Shown: positions 8,327-16,150, numbered from the stretch's first letter. The stretch is 64,000 nucleotides of DNA from Prochlorococcus sp. AG-355-P18 (GCA_003280515.1 QCER01000009.1:1-64000), one strand, 5' to 3'. Numbers and translations: made by a program. The notes: generated by a model not told the origin, from the sequence alone.

Positions 8327-8812
8327 ATGAAGCATTTTCCTGATATTAATGAGATAAAACTATTAGAAAAAAATTCCCAAAAAAATGGTAGCGGAATTGT
8401 ATATGAGGAATTGTTAGGAATATGGAAATTTAAGTATGTATGGGGAAAGGAGTCAGATGAAATCAAAAATATACCCAGTTCGATTCTTCAAGTATTGTCG
8501 GCAAGACTCGAATTGAAAAATAAAAATAAAGAGGATCAAAGAAATTATGAAATAAAAAATTCAATTAATTTCGGATTATTAAATATTACTTTTAAAGGCA
8601 GAGCAGAATTAAAAGGGATTAGACCTTTATTGGCTTTCTATTTTGAAGAATTGAAAATTAGTATTAGTAGTTTTCCTATATTTAATAAGGAGTTAAAAAA
8701 ACCAGAAGATAAAAAAATGCCTTTTTTCTCACTTGTAGGAATTAGCACGAAAGATAATTGGTTATGTGCTCGAGGCAGGGGCGGAGGGCTTGCAATGTGG
8801 GTTAAGTCTTAA
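8327..8812 (+). CDS. Conserved picocyanobacterial hypothetical protein (161 aa)
   Basis: Soluble, beta-rich protein with a conserved-looking C-terminus (FSLVGISTKDNWLCARGRGGGLAMW). The middle (GIWKFKYVWG, NFGLLNITFKG) alternates strand-like segments and could form a lipocalin or fibrillin-like barrel. That is a guess from pattern. A TTG eight codons upstream (8303) is an alternative start; I prefer the ATG. It converges with the Nif11-like gene with a 1-bp gap. Confidence 0.55.
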   Translation: MKHFPDINEIKLLEKNSQKNGSGIVYEELLGIWKFKYVWGKESDEIKNIPSSILQVLSARLELKNKNKEDQRNYEIKNSINFGLLNITFKGRAELKGIRPLLAFYFEELKISISSFPIFNKELKKPEDKKMPFFSLVGISTKDNWLCARGRGGGLAMWVKS

Positions 8813-8813
8813 T

Positions 8814-9029
8814 TTAGTGGTATTCTCCTGGATGATCTACCTTTCTTACGGTAACTTTATCAACTTTTTGTCCATTAAATCTTAAGAGATCATCTCCTGA
8901 AAAGTCATAACCTAATCGTTGACCTATTAGGGCTACATCATCAGCTGTAGAGGATGTCGTAACCTGCTTTTTTAATTCTTCATCAGATTGCATCTTTATT
9001 AAAAATTTTCTTATTTCAGAAAAACTCAT
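8814..9029 (-). CDS. Nif11-domain protein
   Basis: 71 residues. The N-terminal helix-turn-helix pattern SEIRKFLIKMQSDEELKKQV followed by DDVALIGQRLGYDFSGDDL is the Nif11/N11P leader fold, which in some picocyanobacteria guides lanthipeptide (prochlorosin) maturation. Here the C-terminal part (RFNGQKVDKVTVRKVDHPGEYH) has no cysteine and no double-Gly core junction, and no LanM gene is nearby. It is therefore most likely a free-standing Nif11 protein, not a peptide precursor. Confidence 0.75.
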   Translation of the reverse strand: MSFSEIRKFLIKMQSDEELKKQVTTSSTADDVALIGQRLGYDFSGDDLLRFNGQKVDKVTVRKVDHPGEYH

Positions 9030-9121
9030 TACTAGAATTTGATTGATTGATGTTAAAGAAATTTATAAAATCTTTTTTCTTAGCAAGAACAAGATAAATA
9101 GATAATTATTATACTATTTTT

Positions 9122-9439
9122 ATGACTTACTTATTCCTCTATTTAGTTGGCATAATTTTAATATGGTGGATATATCGTGTCGGTTGGCTAGAGGCGCTCA
9201 AAACAGTAGTTAAAGTTATAGTTCCCTCAGCGCTTATTATTTTATTTAACATAAAAGCCGGAAGATTACTTTTTAAAAGTCCTGTAGTCGGTTTATTAAG
9301 CGCTTTGCCTACCTCTATTTTTATTTTTAGAGGTTCATTGCCTTTAGTTAGTTATATAAATAACTGGATTGAAAATAAAATAAATAAGTATGATGATTCG
9401 GAAGTTATAGATACTGATTCTATTCCTTTAGATGATTAA
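9122..9439 (+). CDS. Conserved membrane protein (105 aa)
   Basis: Two to three predicted helices: residues 3-22 (YLFLYLVGIILIWWIYRVGW), 28-45, and a shorter one around 57-72, followed by an acidic C-terminal tail. No motif. ATG start. It converges with the 130-residue gene with a 1-bp gap. Function unknown. Confidence 0.55.
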   Translation: MTYLFLYLVGIILIWWIYRVGWLEALKTVVKVIVPSALIILFNIKAGRLLFKSPVVGLLSALPTSIFIFRGSLPLVSYINNWIENKINKYDDSEVIDTDSIPLDD

Positions 9440-9440
9440 T

Positions 9441-9833
9441 TTAATCAAATCCAAGAAATAATTCTTTGTGTACAACAAGAACATCAAATAAAGTGGTTCC
9501 ATGAATAGGAGTTAATGGGATTTTGTCTATATTCAATGCTTCTGCGCAAATTAAATGAGCATCCCATTTTGTATTGTGATCACTTATTTCAATTGACCAC
9601 TCAATTACTTGTTTGAAATGATCTGGCATTTCCGAACCAATTTTTCTGCAAATTTGACATAGAACTGACAAAAGAGGAGGTTTTGATGGCCTTTTTAAAT
9701 CTTTAATAAGACTAGGTTGTGTAAAAACACTTGTATAGCGGATGTAGTCTATCAATTCATATTCTTCTTTAGTAAGAGCTGCTTTATCTATTGCCCTTTC
9801 AAATTCGTCTATGGGGGTTATTGGCCTGTCCAA
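9441..9833 (-). CDS. Conserved cyanobacterial hypothetical protein (130 aa)
   Basis: 130 residues, soluble and largely helical. The conserved-looking features are a Cys-x-x-Cys (VLCQICRKIG), an acidic stretch and an HGTTLFDVLVVH segment. It may form one transcription unit with tatA, which ends 4 bp upstream. No known fold recognised. Confidence 0.6.
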   Translation of the reverse strand: MDRPITPIDEFERAIDKAALTKEEYELIDYIRYTSVFTQPSLIKDLKRPSKPPLLSVLCQICRKIGSEMPDHFKQVIEWSIEISDHNTKWDAHLICAEALNIDKIPLTPIHGTTLFDVLVVHKELFLGFD

Positions 9834-9837
9834 GATA

Positions 9838-10104
9838 TTATTTTTTGCTGTTTTCTGAATCTATTTTTTCTTGATTAATTTCATTAGTTTGATTGCTTTC
9901 TATAGATTTAGGAGATTCATCTTTATCTTCTTCCTTCATAACTTGGTCGATTTCATTTTGAAATTCATTCGACGCTTTTTTAAGACTTTTCAAAGTTTTA
10001 CCAAGCTGTTTTCCTAATTCAGGAAGCTTTTTTGGACCAAAAATTAAAAGAGCTAAGATAAGTATTACAGTAACTTCAGGCAAACCTACACCAAAAATAT
10101 TCAT
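9838..10104 (-). CDS. tatA: Twin-arginine translocase subunit TatA
   Basis: 88 residues with the TatA/E layout: a short periplasmic/lumenal N-terminus, one transmembrane helix (EVTVILILALLIFGPKKLPEL), the conserved FGPKKLPELG hinge, an amphipathic helix (KTLKSLKKASNEF) and a charged, Glu/Asn-rich disordered tail. TatA forms the pore for export of folded proteins across the cytoplasmic and thylakoid membranes. ATG start. The 130-residue gene follows after 4 bp and may be co-transcribed. Confidence 0.92.
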   Translation of the reverse strand: MNIFGVGLPEVTVILILALLIFGPKKLPELGKQLGKTLKSLKKASNEFQNEIDQVMKEEDKDESPKSIESNQTNEINQEKIDSENSKK

Positions 10105-10194
10105 AACTGATAACTATTTAACTAATTAGGAAATCTACTATTAAATATAGTCAAATCATGTGAAAATTTCATTCTCGGAAAAGCTTTTTTAATA

Positions 10195-10332
10195 TTAAAA
10201 AATTTTGAAAAATATTATTGTTATTAATACACCTTTAAAGAAAACTAACCAAATTAATTGATAATCACTCAATTTGAATTTTTTTTGGTACCTCTTTATA
10301 AGAGTTTTATGTTTATCTATTAATTTTCTCAT
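10195..10332 (-). CDS. 45-residue basic membrane peptide
   Basis: ATG start. The first 22 residues are strongly basic (KHKTLIKRYQKKFKLSDYQ) and the rest is one hydrophobic helix (LIWLVFFKGVLITIIFFKIF). This basic-then-helix design is recurrent in Prochlorococcus. I recognise the type, not a function. Confidence 0.55.
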   Translation of the reverse strand: MRKLIDKHKTLIKRYQKKFKLSDYQLIWLVFFKGVLITIIFFKIF

Positions 10333-10507
10333 TTTCACCGAGATTATTTATTACTAACACTTATTTTATCTTAATTTATTCTATTATTATTTTATAGAAA
10401 TCCTAGATTCTCCTAAATTTGATTTTTCTATTAAACTTTAATCTTTTTATAAATTTTCTCTCTAAATTATTGAAACTATTCGCTATAAATCTATTTTCTT
10501 AAAGAAA

Positions 10508-10747
10508 ATGAAGTTCTTATTTATTGTTTTTTACCTATTTTTTCCAATTTATCCAGCTGAAGCAGTTACCACAAAAATGTTTAAAGTATTGGATACGTGT
10601 GCAAGATATCGACTCGGTGAGATTAATGCTAATGAGGCTATAGAAAAACTAAGATTAAAATTAACGAATTCTTCCATCAATAAGCCAAATAACCTTGTAA
10701 AAAAATATTGCTCAGTATTTACTCCAAATGAAAAAATTGAATTTTAA
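10508..10747 (+). CDS. Small secreted protein with two cysteines (79 aa)
   Basis: Residues 1-19 (KFLFIVFYLFFPIYPAEA) form a cleavable signal peptide with an A-x-A-like site. The mature part of about 60 residues has two Cys (DTCARYR and KKYCSVF) that could form a disulfide, and a helical middle. ATG start. Function unknown; the location is probably periplasmic. Confidence 0.6.
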   Translation: MKFLFIVFYLFFPIYPAEAVTTKMFKVLDTCARYRLGEINANEAIEKLRLKLTNSSINKPNNLVKKYCSVFTPNEKIEF

Positions 10748-10763
10748 TCTTACAAATACATAT

Positions 10764-10919
10764 TTAATTATTCTTTTTTAAATAATCTTTGGCTTTGTTT
10801 CGTATTTCTTTAACTTTTTTAAAATTAGTTATTTTTAAATTAAAAATAACTCCCAAAAAAAGAATAAGAAATAAAAAATATAAATTATTAATTCCATAAA
10901 GTTTAATTAATAAATCCAC
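10764..10919 (-). CDS. 51-residue membrane peptide
   Basis: GTG start (10917-10919). One strongly hydrophobic helix (NNLYFLFLILFLGVIF) with a highly basic C-terminal tail (KKVKEIRNKAKDYLKK). Same style as the other small membrane peptides in this stretch. The start codon is the weak point. Confidence 0.45.
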   Translation of the reverse strand: MDLLIKLYGINNLYFLFLILFLGVIFNLKITNFKKVKEIRNKAKDYLKKNN

Positions 10920-11050
10920 CCTGGTTTATTTCAATAATTTTTATTATCTTTTGAAACAAAAAAACTTACTTTAATATAAGTTATTTACTTTGAAGGCCAC
11001 AAAAAAAACAAATTAACATCTAATATGGAACTTAATAAGAACTGTTTGTT

Positions 11051-11500
11051 GTGCAGATTGGCGATAAAATTCCAGAATTTTCTTTACTGGATCAAAATGG
11101 AGTTAAAAGATCAAATAAGGGATTAAAAAGTCCCCTTGTTTTGTTTTTTTATCCAAAAGATGATACGCCGGGTTGCACTATAGAAGTTTGCGGATTTAGA
11201 GATAAATATGACCTATTTAAAGTATTAGGTGCGCAGGTTTGGGGAGTAAGTAATGGAAGTACCTCAAGTCATTTGGCATTTGCTAATAAAAATAAATTAC
11301 AATATCCACTATTATGCGATACGAATGACTCTCTTAGGAAAACTTTTAAAGTTCCTAAAGTATTAGGTTTTATGGATGGTAGAGTAACTTACGTTATTGA
11401 TCGAAAAGGGATAGTTAAGCATATTTTTAGAGATTTATTGAATGGTCCTGAACACATTAAAGAGGCTATTAGAGTACTTAAGGAAATTCAAAATCAGTAA
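11051..11500 (+). CDS. bcp: Peroxiredoxin Q / bacterioferritin comigratory protein
   Basis: Thiol peroxidase reducing H2O2 and lipid hydroperoxides. The peroxidatic Cys42 lies in DDTPGCT, and Cys47 (EVCGF) gives the Cys-x4-Cys spacing of two-Cys PrxQ enzymes that form an intramolecular disulfide. Length (149) is normal. GTG start chosen because it gives the standard MQIGDKIPEFSLLDQ N-terminus. Monocistronic appearance. Confidence 0.9.
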   Translation: MQIGDKIPEFSLLDQNGVKRSNKGLKSPLVLFFYPKDDTPGCTIEVCGFRDKYDLFKVLGAQVWGVSNGSTSSHLAFANKNKLQYPLLCDTNDSLRKTFKVPKVLGFMDGRVTYVIDRKGIVKHIFRDLLNGPEHIKEAIRVLKEIQNQ

Positions 11501-11567
11501 ATTATTATTTAAAGAATTTTAGATTAATAAGTTTTATTTTATTATAGTTTCAGCTTTTTATTAATAC

Positions 11568-11840
11568 ATGAAGAAAATGGGAATGCAGGCTGTTGATCTT
11601 GCTATTCAAAATGGAGTGGATCTTGACGGTACTCCAATCCCACAAAAGATGCTAGATCTATATAACAGAATAATGGATGAGGAGAATAAAAGACAAAGGA
11701 GTGGTGTTAAAAAATCAATGAGAAACAGATGCGTCAAAACGGGTTCTAAGCATTTTGATAAAGAAACATTAAATCAATTATTAATAGACTCTGGATGGGA
11801 AGGTCTCAAAGAAAAGGAAATTTTATTTTTTTATAACTAA
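11568..11840 (+). CDS. Hypothetical protein (90 aa)
   Basis: 90 residues, soluble, basic in the middle (KRQRSGVKKSMRNR). The N-terminus (QAVDLAIQNGVDLDGTPIP) is helix-like with a conserved-looking DGTPIP turn. No cysteine pair or catalytic signature. ATG start. Not recognised. Confidence 0.5.
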   Translation: MKKMGMQAVDLAIQNGVDLDGTPIPQKMLDLYNRIMDEENKRQRSGVKKSMRNRCVKTGSKHFDKETLNQLLIDSGWEGLKEKEILFFYN

Positions 11841-11942
11841 AAAAATTTTTTAACTATACTAAAAATTATTTATTGTAGTTTGTTACTTACATTAAGAAAC
11901 TGAGAATTAATTAAATATTTTTTTTTGATCTAATTTTTTGAA

Positions 11943-12287
11943 TTATTTAAACCATCCTTTTTTGGTAGAGGAAATTATTTTCTCTTTTTCAGCTTTTGTT
12001 TTATTACTTGCTTTTTTGAAAGCCAAGTTGGCTTCTATAACTGTAAATATTGATATAAAAAAAAGACCAGAAATTCCAATTATTTGTTCACTTTGAGAGG
12101 GTTCTGAATCTCCTTGTAAAAAAAAACCTAAAGCGAACCATGCAGTACTAGCAGTGATGGTAAAAAAATAGGGTTTCCATCTTCTTTGATATAAGTAACC
12201 CGATCCTAAACCAGGAAGAAAATTTAAAAAAGATGCTACCCACCCTTTTGAAGATGCAAGTATTTCGTCTCTTGAGGGATAAGACAT
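11943..12287 (-). CDS. Conserved cyanobacterial membrane protein (114 aa)
   Basis: 114 residues. The N-terminus (GWVASFLNFLPGLGSGYLYQRRW) looks like a re-entrant segment with a conserved G-x-G-S/x-G-Y turn. Two hydrophobic helices follow (FFTITASTAWFALGFFL and IIGISGLFFISIFTVI) and then a lysine-rich tail. The pattern resembles small TM2-like proteins. Function unknown. ATG start. Confidence 0.55.
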   Translation of the reverse strand: MSYPSRDEILASSKGWVASFLNFLPGLGSGYLYQRRWKPYFFTITASTAWFALGFFLQGDSEPSQSEQIIGISGLFFISIFTVIEANLAFKKASNKTKAEKEKIISSTKKGWFK

Positions 12288-12292
12288 CTATA

Positions 12293-12397
12293 TTAGGTAT
12301 TTATTAAATGCGAATTTATATAAGCAAAAGATATTGCTGCACAAATTACCCAGCTAAAGGGTAGGAACATTCTAATTTTTTCTTTATTATTATTCAT
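12293..12397 (-). CDS. 34-residue membrane peptide upstream of the TM2-like gene
   Basis: ATG to TAA, 34 residues. A basic N-terminus (NNNKEKIRM) precedes one helix (FLPFSWVICAAISFAYI). It ends 6 bp before the start of the 114-residue membrane gene on the same strand, so the two are probably one transcript and may act together. Confidence 0.45.
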   Translation of the reverse strand: MNNNKEKIRMFLPFSWVICAAISFAYINSHLINT

Positions 12398-12466
12398 TTT
12401 TTAATTATGGATAATATTTTTAAAATCTGTGGATTTAATGGATTCCTTAAGATTAAAAGAATTAAA

Positions 12467-12489
12467 AAAGACGGTTAAAAACCGTCTTT
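12467..12489 (-). terminator. Intrinsic terminator of the 124-aa gene
   Basis: AAAGACGGTT-AAAA-ACCGTCTTT hairpin followed, read on the minus strand, by a T-rich run. It lies 28 bp past the stop of the 124-residue gene. Confidence 0.75.
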
Positions 12490-12516
12490 GGAAAAAATAA
12501 TTTCTCTAAAAATAAA

Positions 12517-12891
12517 TTATTTATCTTTTGAAGCTGAGAGTAATTTAAGTTCTTTTTTTACTTCTTTTTCTCTCTCTTCAAGATGTTTTAGTTGAGCTTT
12601 AAAAGCATCTTCAAGTCTTACTTTTTGTTTTGTAATTTCATCAAGCTCTTCTTGATGTTGGTTTTTCTTTAACTCCTTCATTTCACTATCGGAAATAACA
12701 TATACTGGGCGATATGAAGGTGTTTCAAAAAGAAGATCAAACATTGAATACATAAGTGACCTTTGAATTAGTACAAACTCAATATCTGATAATTCTTTGA
12801 AATATGAAAGGATAAATACCGAAGATATTGATACGGCAAATACACCGAATTTCGGTTTACCTAACTTAACCGCCCAGTATTTACCGATCAA
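12517..12891 (-). CDS. Hypothetical protein with N-terminal helix and C-terminal coiled coil (124 aa)
   Basis: A hydrophobic segment (GVFAVSISSVFILSYF) near the N-terminus is followed by a short folded part and a long charged helix (about 75-120: QEELDEITKQKVRLEDAF, LKHLEEREKEVKKELKLL) with heptad spacing. Probably membrane-anchored with a coiled-coil arm facing the cytoplasm. Not recognised. Followed by an intrinsic terminator, so it is the end of its transcript. Confidence 0.55.
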   Translation of the reverse strand: MIGKYWAVKLGKPKFGVFAVSISSVFILSYFKELSDIEFVLIQRSLMYSMFDLLFETPSYRPVYVISDSEMKELKKNQHQEELDEITKQKVRLEDAFKAQLKHLEEREKEVKKELKLLSASKDK

Positions 12892-12957
12892 ATTTCAAGA
12901 TATGTTTTAAAGTATTAAGGAAATGATTCTAAAGATCTAAATCAAAAAGAAATAAAA

Positions 12958-13386
12958 ATGGATTTAAAAATTACTAAAACATTAGTAATACCATCCAACG
13001 AAATTAAGTGGCGATTTTCCAGATCCTCCGGTCCTGGAGGACAAAATGTAAATAAAATTGAAAGTAGAGTAGAAATTATTTTTAATTTAGAAGATTCCAA
13101 AGTATTAAATGATTATCAGAAAGAAATTCTTAAGAGAAACTTGAAAACCAAATTAGTGAATAATAGCTTACGTTTAGCGGTTCAAGAACACAGAAATCAA
13201 TTATTAAATAGGCAGCTGGCTTTAATGAAATTTAGTTCAATCCTAAAAAATGCTTTAAATAAACCATTTAAATTAAGAAAATCTACAAAACCCACTAAAG
13301 CATCACAAAAGAAAAGAGTTGAGGTTAAGAAAAAACGTGGCGAATTGAAAAAAAGTAGACAAAAAGAAAAAACGTATCAAATATGA
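12958..13386 (+). CDS. arfB: Alternative ribosome-rescue factor, ArfB/YaeJ family
   Basis: 142 residues with the release-factor GGQ loop in SSGPGGQNVNK (GGQ at 27-29), the peptidyl-tRNA hydrolysis motif, and no stop-codon-recognition domain. The C-terminal tail is very basic (about 105-140, KKRVEVKKKRGELKKSRQKE), as in ArfB, where it enters the empty mRNA channel. It frees ribosomes stalled without a stop codon. ATG start. Confidence 0.88.
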   Translation: MDLKITKTLVIPSNEIKWRFSRSSGPGGQNVNKIESRVEIIFNLEDSKVLNDYQKEILKRNLKTKLVNNSLRLAVQEHRNQLLNRQLALMKFSSILKNALNKPFKLRKSTKPTKASQKKRVEVKKKRGELKKSRQKEKTYQI

Positions 13387-13458
13387 ATAAACTAAATAAA
13401 TATTTTCCTCGCAAATTGCAATTAAAAATGTGATAAATTTAATTTAATTTTTGGTTTA

Positions 13459-13707
13459 TTGAATTCAACTAATGATTTCTGGTTAATAGACTCCAATTTT
13501 GTAGGTGTGATGCGTTTCTACAAAGATAATGATCATTCTGATAAATCTATTGATTATATGTTTATTGAAGAAGGAATTATTATGGGAATACATGGAGAAA
13601 ATCCTCCATTAATGAAAACTAGAAAAAAAATTGTTATTGAAGAAGCAAGATTATTATGGCAAAAATTGTTAAATGAAGGTTGGCAAAAAACTAATAAAAA
13701 ATGGTGA
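13459..13707 (+). CDS. DUF1651-like picocyanobacterial protein
   Basis: 82 residues with a TTG start. The pattern W-L-I-D ... FYKD ... PPLMKTRKKIVIEEARLLWQ ... LLNEGWQ matches my memory of DUF1651, a small family abundant in marine picocyanobacteria and often multicopy. The function is not known. The C-terminal helix with E-E-A-x-x-L-W is the most conserved part. Confidence 0.65.
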   Translation: MNSTNDFWLIDSNFVGVMRFYKDNDHSDKSIDYMFIEEGIIMGIHGENPPLMKTRKKIVIEEARLLWQKLLNEGWQKTNKKW

Positions 13708-13735
13708 GTAGATTTTACAAAAACTTTTTTTAATT

Positions 13736-13900
13736 TCAGAAAATAAATGAACTTTTAGGGTATAGCCTGGAAATTTTTTTCTGTTGCAAAGATTTCTTTT
13801 TTTTGATGTGGTTTTTATATCTTCTCAACATCATTAGATAGTTTGTAAATCCAAAAATTATTAAAAACACAATAAATCTTATTCCTGCCTCAAAGTTCAT
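13736..13900 (-). CDS. 54-residue membrane peptide with basic tail
   Basis: ATG start, 54 residues. One helix (FIVFLIIFGFTNYLMML) preceded by a short N-terminus and followed by a very basic stretch (RRYKNHIKKKKSLQQKK). Typical positive-inside topology. Not recognised. Confidence 0.5.
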   Translation of the reverse strand: MNFEAGIRFIVFLIIFGFTNYLMMLRRYKNHIKKKKSLQQKKISRLYPKSSFIF

Positions 13901-13962
13901 ATGAGTATTAAGCTTTATTCTAATCTGACAATTACTAATAAAAAATCAATCGGTATTTATAT

Positions 13963-14823
13963 CTAATTAAAACGTCTAGTAAAATTTTTTTTTGATTTTA
14001 CTGTATAAAAAATACATAACAAAAGTAATATTAAAATTGCACTAAAACTTCCGATTGGGTTTGGAATATTTTGTGTAAAAGGCCCTGCTAAAAAAGAAGG
14101 TGTATTATCTTTGAATTCTATTAATCCGTTATTTAATAAAAACCAAATACCCACAAGTCCTCCATGAATTCCTATGCAATTCCATAAAGAACCTTTATCT
14201 CTAATTTTTACTAATGATAGAAATATGCCAAGTAAAATAAATCCCAAACGTAATGCGACTATGTTCCAAAAGATCACATTTGATAAATTATGAACGAAGC
14301 TAAATATTATAGCTTGTAAAGCTATTGATATTTTTGTACCATATTCAAATTTTAATTCTTCTAGTAACCAGCCTCTAAAAATTATTTCCTCTGCGAATCC
14401 AACACCTAATCCTAGTACAATTGAATTTAACAATATTATTGGCGAGAATTCACCTACCCAAGAAATATAATTTTTTTGCAAAAGTGGTACCAGAATTAGA
14501 ATTATTAAAAATAAAGCAAATAAAATACCTTGAGAAAAATTGACAAAGTTTTTTAAGAATTTGTCTTTTGTTATCCCAAGAAGTATCCAAGTATTTGATT
14601 TGTTTCGTTTGATATAAAACCAATATGGGAGTAAAAAGATGAAAAGTAAAAAAGTAATAAAAGTACCAATTAAGGATAAATTTTCTTTTTCAAAATTAAA
14701 CAATAAAAGTGGCTGAGATAAAGCCCAGCCCATTCCATAAAGAATAGGAACAAAAAATATAGTGGATAAAAATCTTGGTCTTAAAAGAAAAAAACTTCTA
14801 ATTAGTATAATTAAATTTTTCAT
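13963..14823 (-). CDS. CPBP-family intramembrane metalloprotease
   Basis: 286 residues, six or more membrane helices. The three CPBP (Abi/CAAX-protease) motifs are present: EE-x3-R in AEEIIFRG (Glu145, Glu146, Arg150), F-x3-H in FSFVHN (His178) and a C-terminal HGGLVG. These build the metal site inside the membrane. In bacteria such proteins process small peptides or prenylated substrates; the substrate here is unknown. ATG start. The 65-residue gene ends 17 bp upstream on the same strand. Confidence 0.85.
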   Translation of the reverse strand: MKNLIILIRSFFLLRPRFLSTIFFVPILYGMGWALSQPLLLFNFEKENLSLIGTFITFLLFIFLLPYWFYIKRNKSNTWILLGITKDKFLKNFVNFSQGILFALFLIILILVPLLQKNYISWVGEFSPIILLNSIVLGLGVGFAEEIIFRGWLLEELKFEYGTKISIALQAIIFSFVHNLSNVIFWNIVALRLGFILLGIFLSLVKIRDKGSLWNCIGIHGGLVGIWFLLNNGLIEFKDNTPSFLAGPFTQNIPNPIGSFSAILILLLLCIFYTVKSKKNFTRRFN

Positions 14824-14840
14824 TTTATTTTGAATATTAA

Positions 14841-15038
14841 TTAACCCCAGCCTTTACCTCTTATTATTCTAACTACTTGTTCAAAAAGTTTTAGCTTTTT
14901 CTTTTTATTATAGTTTATGTTTTTTGAAAGATTAGATAAATCTTTATAAAATTGCCGAGTTATTTTATCTTCTTTATCACTAGGCCATAGCAAGTATGAG
15001 CCCTCTTCATATTCTTCTTTATATCTTTCTTTAATCAA
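14841..15038 (-). CDS. Charged hypothetical protein (65 aa)
   Basis: 65 residues, rich in Lys/Glu/Tyr, soluble, ATG start. C-terminus RVVRIIRGKGWG-like (VVRIIRGKGWG). It is just upstream of and co-oriented with the CPBP protease gene (17-bp gap), so they are probably co-transcribed. No domain recognised. Confidence 0.5.
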   Translation of the reverse strand: MIKERYKEEYEEGSYLLWPSDKEDKITRQFYKDLSNLSKNINYNKKKKLKLFEQVVRIIRGKGWG

Positions 15039-15128
15039 ATGTTTTTTTATATCGTAATAATTTAAATTTTACTTATTGCAAATGCGTAAAAGTGATGTTT
15101 ATTAAATTTGTGTATTTATTTAAAATTT

Positions 15129-15218
15129 ATGCTGATTAATCCTTCAACTTTAATTTTTACATTATTATCTCCATTGCTTATTTTTGCAGTAATAGTATCT
15201 GTTTACCTATTTCATTAG
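15129..15218 (+). CDS. 29-residue membrane peptide
   Basis: ATG to TAG, 29 residues, essentially one hydrophobic helix (STLIFTLLSPLLIFAVIVSV). It resembles low-molecular-weight photosynthetic complex subunits in size but matches none I can name. Confidence 0.4.
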   Translation: MLINPSTLIFTLLSPLLIFAVIVSVYLFH

Positions 15219-15247
15219 GAAGTATTTATAAAATAAACTTAATTAAT

Positions 15248-15343
15248 TTAAGGGTGTATTATGCCTACTTTTTCTAATGCAAATGATAAAACTGCAATTA
15301 CAGCCATTAGTGTTAAGATCTTGTTCTTTTTGATGAAATCCAT
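15248..15343 (-). CDS. 31-residue membrane peptide, MDFI-type
   Basis: ATG to TAA, 31 residues: MDFIKKNK followed by a helix (ILTLMAVIAVLSFAL). Shares its opening residues and design with the 36-residue peptide at 8043-8153, so these look like paralogues. Confidence 0.45.
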   Translation of the reverse strand: MDFIKKNKILTLMAVIAVLSFALEKVGIIHP

Positions 15344-15417
15344 AATGTATATTAATAATCTATTTATTAAATTCTTATATAAGATAATAAATAATTAAAA
15401 TTATTATAACAATCACA

Positions 15418-15560
15418 ATGGAACCCATATATATATAGGAGATTTCCTTCCCTCAATAGCTTCTTATAAAAAGATAATTGAAAAATATGATAAAGGTATA
15501 AAAGAAGGGGAATTTTATGAAGAACCTATTGGAGGAGATTTTAATTACCCAGATTGGTAA
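15418..15560 (+). pseudogene. Small gene frameshifted in an AT-dinucleotide repeat
   Basis: From the ATG at 15418 translation runs Met-Glu-Pro-Ile-Tyr-Ile and hits TAG inside ATATATATATA (15427-15437). Shifted by two bases, the frame reads a coherent acidic protein (GDFLPSIASYKKIIEKYDKG then EEPIGGDFNYPDW) to a TAA at 15560. Deleting exactly one AT unit joins the two parts into a 47-residue protein. So it is either a slipped allele or an assembly/sequencing error. Confidence 0.5.
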
Positions 15561-15562
15561 AT

Positions 15563-15745
15563 ATGCTTACTGCAAAAATAACTTTTGCCTTGGCAGATTG
15601 GATTAGAGAGTGGCGTAATTGACGAGATAAGAATCCTTCTATTGATGAGTGTGTAAAATTTGTTCAATGGAAATTAGAAGATTATAAAGTTTCTGATAGT
15701 GATAAAAGAATAATTGAAGCTATTTTGCTCTATGAATCTGAATAA
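15563..15745 (+). pseudogene. Small gene interrupted by an in-frame TGA
   Basis: The 61-codon frame begins MLTAKITFALADWIREWRN, stops at TGA (15620-15622), then continues in the same frame with normal coding sequence (RDKNPSIDECVKFVQWKLED ... IIEAILLYESE) to TAA. A TGG-to-TGA or CGA-to-TGA change would explain it. The family looks like a small, Trp/Glu-rich helical picocyanobacterial protein. It directly follows the slipped gene. Confidence 0.55.
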
Positions 15746-15879
15746 ATAAGGGAATTTAGAATTTAATTTTTCTATTTATCTATAAAAAACAAACGATCAT
15801 TAAAATCCTCTTACAAATTAAGAAAAAAGTAAATCAGCATATTTACGGATTTACTGAAAATATAAAAAGGAGTAATTTA

Positions 15880-16150
15880 TAAATGTTGAGTTCGGAGGCA
15901 ATCTAAATGATTGATAGTCCGCCTGAAATTTAGCAAATTCCAAAATATAGGAAGCGTATTCCTGAGAATGGGATTATTCGAAAATTAAAGTTCAATCAAT
16001 TAGTCTGATAGGACTTCGCTTTATAATTACTAGCGACAATAGGGACTGAAATTATCGAGAGCAATCCCCGAATTCACGTATTCTAGGTTTATGAGTAAAT
16101 AGACTTTAAAATATGTAATTTTATATCCTGTAAGAAGGAAATCAAATATT
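15880..16150 (+). ncRNA. Candidate structured non-coding RNA
   Basis: About 270 bp without a reading frame, richer in G+C than neighbouring spacers and ending in an intrinsic terminator. Visible stems: AGGAA-GCGTA-TTCCT (about 15958-15972), a long-range GAAT-GGGATT with AATCCC-CGA-ATTC pairing that encloses about 90 nt, an inner AATTAAAG/CTTT-AT-AATT stem, and CAATC-TAAAT-GATTG near the 5' end. The rod-like fold with a large internal domain would suit 6S RNA (SsaA/Yfr7 in Prochlorococcus), but I cannot confirm it. It is not recognisably tmRNA, RNase P RNA or SRP RNA: their diagnostic motifs are absent. The transcript strand is set by the terminator. Confidence 0.5.

Noticed and set aside
15880..16150. 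tmRNA, RNase P or SRP RNA identity for the structured spacer
   Set aside because: Neither a tag-peptide reading frame nor the diagnostic conserved motifs of those RNAs are present.
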